From assembly GCA_020633195.1 (NCBI GenBank), contig JACKEC010000015.1, positions 248,001 to 312,000 on the forward strand: a stretch of 64,000 bases of DNA. Direction: 5' to 3'. Shown in pieces: positions 58,947 to 64,000 of the stretch. The DNA comes from Sandaracinaceae bacterium (lineage in GTDB: Bacteria; Myxococcota_A; Polyangia; Polyangiales; Sandaracinaceae). The translations under genes were made by a program, and so were the position numbers. Numbering within the stretch: position 1 is the stretch's first letter; every line of letters starts with the position of its first letter. The notes below the pieces were generated by a model. The model made no database searches and was not told the DNA's origin. It saw nothing but the letters and a program-made list of their open reading frames with translations.

Positions 58947-60266
58947 TCAGCCGGGCGGCGCCTGGGGCGCCAGCAGCCGCACGAGCGCCTCGACGGCCTC
59001 GGGGTCCGGGGTGAGGACCGCGTCGAGGCTCGTCGTCGCGCGGCTGCCCCACACGAGACGACTCTGCGGCGGCGGCGGCGGCGGGACGGCCGGCGCCGTG
59101 AGATCCTCGAGGTCGGCGGGCCCGATCTCGAAGGGCGGCTCGGACGTCGTGAACAGCTCGTCGAGAGGCGAGGGCGTCTCGGGCTCGGGCAGCTCGAGGC
59201 CGTCGTCGGCGAGCGCGGCGGCGGGCTCTGACGTGGGGGCCTCGATCGGGGGCGCGGACGGCTCCCGGCTCGGCGTCGCGGGGCTCGCCTCCGAAGCCGC
59301 GGCGAGCGGCTCCTCGGCCGGCGCTTCGTCGGGGGCCTGGTCGGTCGGCGCTTCCTCGGTCGGCGGCTCCTCGGTCGGCGCCTGTTCGGTGGGCGGCTCC
59401 TCTGTCGCCTCACCGGTCGTCGCCTCACCTGTCACCGCCTCACCTGTCACCGCCTCTTCGATCGGCGCCTCTTCGGTCGGCGGCTCCTCTGGCGGCGCCT
59501 CGGCGGCGGGCGCCTCCGCCTTCGCCTCCGTCGCCTCGGGCTCGGCGGGCGCCTCGTCGGCCGGCGCCTCGACGTCGACCGCGGGCTCGGCGGCGTCGTC
59601 GCGCGCGGCGGTCGGGGGCTGCGGCGCCGTGTCCTCGTCGAGATCGATCGAGACCTCGAGGTCCTCGGCGGCGCGGATCGCGGGCTCCGTGACCGCCGTG
59701 GACAGCAGCGACGGAGGATCGCTCGGCTCGAACGGATCGAGGAGGTCGTCGTCGGGCGGCGCGGTGATCGCCTGAGGCGGTACGTCGGGCCGCGGCGGGG
59801 GCGGCGTGGGCGCCGAGTGCCACTTGTCGGCGGCCGGGCGCGCGGGCTTCGGCGGCTCGGGGGCGCGCCGCGGGGCGGGCGCGGTGGGACGTTCGGCCTT
59901 GAACGGCACGGCCGGCTTGGCGGGCGGCTTGGCGGGCGACAGCGGCTTGGCGGGCGACAGCGGCTTGGCGGGCGAGAGCGGCTTGGCCGGCTTGGGCGGC
60001 ACCGCGGGCGGCTTCGGCGGCGTAGGCGGGCGCGGCATCGCGGCCCCCGAGGCGGTCGTCCGCTGCGGGCGTCGACGGCTCCGCGGCGGCTCGGAGTTCT
60101 GGGTCGCCGGCCGCTCGGCGGCCAGGCGCTCGCCGACGTCGAACCGCTCGCCGCAGCGCCCGCACTGGGCGCGCTGGCGGAGGCGGCGGAGCTTCTCCAG
60201 GTCCAGGCTGAGCGAGTACCGGCGGAAGCACTTCGGGCAGCTGACCTCGACGCTCTGGCGGCTCAT
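58947..60266 (-). CDS. MJ0042-type zinc-ribbon protein with long repeat linker
   Basis: A 439-residue protein. The N-terminal zinc ribbon CPKC...CGRC (residues 10-43) is of the MJ0042 type frequent in myxobacteria. It is followed by 360 low-complexity residues: Pro/Lys-rich with three AKPLSP repeats, then Glu/Ala/Pro/Thr-rich (TEEPPTEEAP, VTGEA repeats). Two ordered patches, DEDTAPQ and LDAVLTPDPEAVEALVRLLA, are near the end. There is no signal peptide. Probably a cytoplasmic adaptor. Its ATG overlaps the stop of the upstream TPR-like gene, so the two are co-translated. Confidence 0.85.
   Translation of the reverse strand: MSRQSVEVSCPKCFRRYSLSLDLEKLRRLRQRAQCGRCGERFDVGERLAAERPATQNSEPPRSRRRPQRTTASGAAMPRPPTPPKPPAVPPKPAKPLSPAKPLSPAKPLSPAKPPAKPAVPFKAERPTAPAPRRAPEPPKPARPAADKWHSAPTPPPPRPDVPPQAITAPPDDDLLDPFEPSDPPSLLSTAVTEPAIRAAEDLEVSIDLDEDTAPQPPTAARDDAAEPAVDVEAPADEAPAEPEATEAKAEAPAAEAPPEEPPTEEAPIEEAVTGEAVTGEATTGEATEEPPTEQAPTEEPPTEEAPTDQAPDEAPAEEPLAAASEASPATPSREPSAPPIEAPTSEPAAALADDGLELPEPETPSPLDELFTTSEPPFEIGPADLEDLTAPAVPPPPPPQSRLVWGSRATTSLDAVLTPDPEAVEALVRLLAPQAPPG
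59931..59984 (-). repeat. three 18-nt tandem repeats inside the zinc-ribbon gene
   Basis: Three adjacent 18-nt units (GGCGGGCGACAGCGGCTT; the third has one change) encode AKPLSP three times. Such tandem repeats can change copy number by slippage and so vary the linker length. Confidence 0.75.
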
Positions 60267-63200
60267 TGGACCAACCCCAATCCGAGCGAAGCTCGCAGCT
60301 CTCGATGGCGCTCCGAGACGGCGAACCCGGCGAGCGCGCGGACGGGATCGTCCTCCTCGCGGACGAGCCGCTTCCAGCGCGAGAGCGCCGTGAGCGCGGC
60401 CGCGGGATCGCGGGAGGTGAGCAGCCCGGCGCGCGTCGCCGCGAGGTCCGTCGCGCGCAAGAGGGCCTCGTGATCGAGCGCGGTCGGGTCGAGCCCGGTG
60501 CGCGCCGCCTCGGCCGCGTCGCGCAGCGCGTTGCCCATCGACAGATCGATGCGCGCCCGGAGGTCGTCCTGGATGCGGCTCCCGCTCGGCGTCTCGACGC
60601 CGTCGAGGACCTCGCCGGCCGCCGCCACGATGTAGGCGAGGTAGTTCGGCCGGAGCGCGTCGGCGCGGCACGGGTCCGCCCAGCTGGTGCCCGTCGCGAG
60701 CCGGAAGCACAGCGCACCGAGCACGAAACGTTGCTCCCGCCGCGGCGCGTCGAGCAGCGGCCGCGGCACCAGGAACATCGGCGCTCCGGCGTGGTGCTCG
60801 ATCGCGGGGCCCCGCTGCGCCGCGACCACGAAGGTCGCCGGCGCGGTCACCCCGTAGAGCGCCGCGACCGCCTCGATCACGCCGACGAACCCGGCGTCGA
60901 GGGTGGGCGGGCTGCTCGGATCGATCCCGTAGGCGCTGAAGTCCGGCGGGAACACCTCGGGGAGGACGGGCTCGATCGCCTTCATGAACGCGATCGCCGG
61001 CGCGAGCCCCTCCGGGAGGAACGAGCTCAGCTCGTCGGGGGCCAGCGCGCGGGAGGCCGCGCCCGAGCCGAGCGTCGTGCGCCGCTGCTTGTAGAAGTAC
61101 TCGACCTCCTCCGAAGCCGCGCCCACGCCGACCGCGACGGCCTCGGCCGTGAACGCCGAGTCCTCGTCGCCGATGTCCAGCGACACCGAGCGCAGGCGCT
61201 CGAGCAGCGCGTGGTCGGTCGGACGGGCGGCGAAGAGCAGCCGCAGGACCCGCGTGGTCTCGGCGGGGTCGTCCGCGCCTGCGGCGAGGGTCTCGAGCGC
61301 GTCGACGTCCGTCGGATCGAGCTCGACGATCCGCCGCAGCTGCCGCACCGCGGCCTCCCCGTCGTCGAGCGGGCCGGCGAACAGCGCGGCGAGCCGCTTG
61401 CGGATGGTCAGCTCCCACGAGCGCTCGAGCTGGTCGGCCTCGTCGAGCGCCGCCTCGAGCGCCTGGCTCGCGATGTCCCAGCGCCCGCTCCGGTCCCCGA
61501 GCTCGACGAGCCGGCGGACCGCCTCCTCCTTGGCCTCGGGGGAGCGGATCTCCGCGAGCGCGCGGATCGCGGCGGCGACGTCCCCGAGCTTGTCGGCCTT
61601 GATGGTGGAGAGCTCGAACAGGTAGCCGACGCGGACGGTCTCCTTCAGGTCCGGCAGCTCGATCAGCTTCTCGAGGACCGCCGCGGCCTGCAGGTGATCG
61701 CCCTTCGCGAGCGCGACCGTCAGCGTGGCCTCGAGCGCCTTCGGATGATCGGGCGAGACCGCGCCGAGCGCGGCCACCGCGGCGCTCACGCGCTCGAGGT
61801 CGTCGGCCTCCGCGAGGGCGATGTCGACGCGCCGCGAGAGCGCGCGCACGACCAGATCGGGGTCGGCGTCCTGACTCTCGGCGGCCGCCTCGAGGACGTC
61901 GTAGAGCCGATCGAGCTCGCCCGTCTGCTCGTACACCTCGGCGAGCCAGAGCTGGCCGGGCAGGTGCGTGTGGTCGATCGAGACGACGCGCTCGAGCACC
62001 TCGCGCGCGAGCTCGACCCGGTCCGCCTCCACGAGCAGCCGGCCGAGGTGCACGCCGACGTGAGGGAGCACCTCGGGGCGCGTCTCCGACTCGAACGCGC
62101 GGAGCAGCGCGTCGATGAGGGGGACCTCGCTGGTCCCCTCGCAGGCCACCTCGATCGCGGCGAGCGCCGGGTAGTACGTCGGGTCGGCGATGCTCGCGCG
62201 CTCGAGCTGGCGCATCGCGCCCTCTTCGTCGCCGCGGCTCTGGAGCGCCTCGGCGAGGACCATCGAGGTGCGCGCGGCGAGGGGGCCGCGCGGCAGGCGC
62301 TGGGTCAGCCGCGTCAGGCTCTGCTCGTGCAGCTCGGGCTGGTCGAGCAGCAAGTACAGCCGCGGCAGCTCGAAGTGAGCCAGGAAGGGACGTTGCGGTC
62401 GGACGAGCGCGGTCTCCCACGTGTCGACCGCGGCCCGCAGGGCGCCGAGCGTCGTGGAGCGCCGCGCCGAGCGGATCATCTCGAGGGTCTCGAGGCCGGC
62501 GTCCGAGGGCTGCTCCGTCGACTGCGCCCACTCCTGCTGCTCGCGCGTGCGGCCCGCGCGCTCGAGGCCGACCGTCGTGTGTACGGCGGCGACCACGTCC
62601 TTCGGGTCCGCGAGCCCGATCGCCCGCCACAGCGCGAGCGACTCCTCGCGATCGTCGATGAGGTGCGCGAGCTCGCGCTGCGCGCCCCGCCGCAGGGCCG
62701 GGTCGTCGATGGGATCGATGGCCGCGTCGAGCGCGCCGACGCGGGCCGGGTCCTTCACCCCGAGGATCCGCAGGCGCAGCAGGATCGCCGAGATCGCGGC
62801 GGGCTTCGCGGCGAGCGCCTCCCCGAGCTGGGTCAGCGCGCGCGTCGGATCGCCGAGGCGCTCGGCCGCGACGGCGCCGGCGCGGTAGCGGAGCTGGAGC
62901 GCGCGCTCGGGCGTGGTGTCCTCGGGCGGCTGCCCCCACCGCTCGACGAGGTCCTTCCAGCGCCCGCGCCGCAGCAGCAGCCGCTCGAGCGCCGGGCGCG
63001 CGAAGCCGAGCCCGAGGTCCACGGCGCGCGCGTACTCGGTCGCCGCCTTGGCCTCGTCGCCGACCGCCTCGAGCGTCGCCGCTCGCCGCAGCACCGCGAT
63101 CGGATCGTCGTCGCGCGAGTCGAGGGCGAGCAGCTCCTCGAAGCGGAGCGCGCGGGCGAGGAGATCGCGGAGCGCGGCCCCCACCGAGCCGGAGCCCGGC

Positions 63201-64000
63201 GCGATCTCGAGCGCGGCCCGGAGGCGGGTCATCGCCTCCTCGGGCTGATCGAGCTCCCAGTCGCACACGTCGGCCGCGCGCTGCAGCCAGCGCACGCGCG
63301 TGACGCCCTCGCTCGCGGCGGCCGTCTCGTCGTAGAGGGCGAGCAGCTCGCGGGAGCGCTCGAGGCGGACGAAGAGCCGCTGCGCGGTGCGCCGCAAGGG
63401 GTGCCGCAGGGGCGCGCTGGAGTAGCCCTCGCGCACGACGTCGAGCGCGCCGGCCTCGTCGGACGCGGCCACGAGCAGCTCGGCGAGGTCCGCGCGGTGC
63501 CGCGACGCGTCCGCCGGATCGAGCGCGACGAGCTTGCGGAGCGCCTCGACGCGGGCGTCGCCCTCGAGGATCTCGGCGAGCCGGCGGCGCGCCTCGACCG
63601 CGAGGCTCAGCGTCCCCTCGATCTGGCAGGCGTCTCGCAGCGTCGCGCGCGCGCGCTCGGGCTCGTCGAGGTGCTCGACGCACCCCCGCGCGATGCCGAG
63701 GAGGAGCCGGTTCTTCGCGACCGGATCCTGCACCTGGGGCACCACGCGCTCGCGCAGCGCGGCGAGCGCCTCGTGGTCGGCGCGGCGCGCGAGGGGGCGC
63801 TCGAGGCTCGCGAAGATCCCGAGGTCGGCGGGGAGCGCGCGGTCCGCGTCCACGATCGCGTCGACCCCCGCGGTCTCGCCGAGTCGATCGGCGAGCGCGA
63901 GCAGCGCGTCGGCGCGCCACGCCTCGGTGGGCGCGGCCTCGGCCTCGGCGCGGAGCCGCGGCGCGACGACGTCCTCCTCGGGCTCGCCCTCGAGCCGCGC
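60263..64000 (-). CDS. giant TPR-like repeat protein, 5' end outside the window
   Basis: The frame is open to the right edge: at least 1245 residues, and the in-frame GTG at 63853 is probably internal. The sequence is almost all helical pairs of TPR/SEL1-like length (RDEEGAMRQLERASIADPTYYPALAAIE, ALEATLTVALAKGDHLQAAAVLEKLIEL). A distinct C-terminal region has FLVPRPLLDAPRREQRFVLG and FRLATGTSWADPCRADALRPNYLAYI. It is presumably a scaffold. It overlaps the zinc-ribbon gene by 4 nt. The family's true start and N-terminal domains cannot be seen here. Confidence 0.85.
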   Translation of the reverse strand, partial: ARLEGEPEEDVVAPRLRAEAEAAPTEAWRADALLALADRLGETAGVDAIVDADRALPADLGIFASLERPLARRADHEALAALRERVVPQVQDPVAKNRLLLGIARGCVEHLDEPERARATLRDACQIEGTLSLAVEARRRLAEILEGDARVEALRKLVALDPADASRHRADLAELLVAASDEAGALDVVREGYSSAPLRHPLRRTAQRLFVRLERSRELLALYDETAAASEGVTRVRWLQRAADVCDWELDQPEEAMTRLRAALEIAPGSGSVGAALRDLLARALRFEELLALDSRDDDPIAVLRRAATLEAVGDEAKAATEYARAVDLGLGFARPALERLLLRRGRWKDLVERWGQPPEDTTPERALQLRYRAGAVAAERLGDPTRALTQLGEALAAKPAAISAILLRLRILGVKDPARVGALDAAIDPIDDPALRRGAQRELAHLIDDREESLALWRAIGLADPKDVVAAVHTTVGLERAGRTREQQEWAQSTEQPSDAGLETLEMIRSARRSTTLGALRAAVDTWETALVRPQRPFLAHFELPRLYLLLDQPELHEQSLTRLTQRLPRGPLAARTSMVLAEALQSRGDEEGAMRQLERASIADPTYYPALAAIEVACEGTSEVPLIDALLRAFESETRPEVLPHVGVHLGRLLVEADRVELAREVLERVVSIDHTHLPGQLWLAEVYEQTGELDRLYDVLEAAAESQDADPDLVVRALSRRVDIALAEADDLERVSAAVAALGAVSPDHPKALEATLTVALAKGDHLQAAAVLEKLIELPDLKETVRVGYLFELSTIKADKLGDVAAAIRALAEIRSPEAKEEAVRRLVELGDRSGRWDIASQALEAALDEADQLERSWELTIRKRLAALFAGPLDDGEAAVRQLRRIVELDPTDVDALETLAAGADDPAETTRVLRLLFAARPTDHALLERLRSVSLDIGDEDSAFTAEAVAVGVGAASEEVEYFYKQRRTTLGSGAASRALAPDELSSFLPEGLAPAIAFMKAIEPVLPEVFPPDFSAYGIDPSSPPTLDAGFVGVIEAVAALYGVTAPATFVVAAQRGPAIEHHAGAPMFLVPRPLLDAPRREQRFVLGALCFRLATGTSWADPCRADALRPNYLAYIVAAAGEVLDGVETPSGSRIQDDLRARIDLSMGNALRDAAEAARTGLDPTALDHEALLRATDLAATRAGLLTSRDPAAALTALSRWKRLVREEDDPVRALAGFAVSERHRELRASLGLGLVQ

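Noticed and set aside
59931..59984. Tandem 18-nt repeats as a CRISPR-like array
   Set aside because: The units are adjacent without spacers and in frame, encoding AKPLSP. This is a coding tandem repeat.
58947..63920. A 1657-codon minus-strand frame joining the zinc-ribbon gene to upstream sequence
   Set aside because: Upstream of 60266 it is an Arg/Ala-rich shadow of the TPR-like gene in another phase. The zinc ribbon begins at the ATG at 60266.

Overview
The window is a very GC-rich (roughly 70-75 % by eye), densely coded piece of bacterial chromosome. The gene set points to a myxobacterium (Myxococcota, probably the Polyangia/Sandaracinus side). The signs are three Hanks-type Ser/Thr kinases (one with the HRDVSPSN catalytic loop common in this group), many short lipoproteins with Asp/Ala/Gly-rich linkers after the lipobox, Cys-rich lipoproteins, a DUF1592/DUF1552 pair, a DUF4132 protein, an MJ0042-type zinc-ribbon protein next to a giant TPR-like protein, and GTG starts with 4-nt gene overlaps. 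No tRNA, rRNA, CRISPR array, transposase or phage gene was seen. The placement is inference from content, not a database result.

Layout. 1-7.4 kb: ABC-2 ATPase, di-haem lipoprotein, carotenoid-oxygenase family enzyme, thioredoxin, small secreted protein, a glyoxalase/cupin plus formyltransferase pair, and a lipoprotein. 7.4-13.7 kb: DUF4132 protein divergent from a HEAT-like protein, a YdjM-type membrane hydrolase, a Cys-rich membrane protein and an orphan D12-class DNA adenine methylase. 13.6-19.3 kb: Ser/Thr kinase, asparaginase coupled to a protease-like membrane protein that lacks HExxH, and a biotin-dependent-type carboxyltransferase ending in a 70-bp near-perfect hairpin. 19.4-28.8 kb: the most unusual region, a lipid-modifying cluster. 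It has a five-gene overlapping operon (desaturase, GNAT, GNAT-like, GH3-type acyl-adenylase, Rieske oxygenase), a minus-strand desaturase plus alpha/beta-hydrolase pair, and a PAP2-like plus third desaturase pair. 28.8-37 kb: lipoproteins, a gamma-glutamylcyclotransferase-like protein, the DUF1592/DUF1552 pair, a 39-aa membrane peptide upstream of an ICMT-like methyltransferase, and a vWA lipoprotein. 37-43.5 kb: Dyp peroxidase, a ferritin-like diiron protein, and a LysR regulator divergent from yceI and an exported LigB-type dioxygenase. 43.6-51.7 kb: GH92 glycosidase, kinase, Cys-rich lipoprotein and a threonine-degradation operon (kbl, tdh, D-threonine aldolase-like). 51.7-64 kb: GST, kinase, DUF482 protein, HiPIP, aminotransferase, MCE-like lipoprotein, zinc-ribbon protein and the TPR-like protein that runs off the right edge.

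Cis signals. Ten unlinked genes have a TANNNT hexamer exactly 6 nt before the start codon, and two more deviate only at the last base. This is the geometry of a -10 box of a leaderless mRNA, and about nine further genes have a similar box 7-9 nt away. A smaller set has clear Shine-Dalgarno sequences. Gene ends often carry short-loop hairpins whose stem contains the stop codon. One 25-nt stop-plus-hairpin block is identical behind two unrelated genes (thioredoxin and HiPIP).
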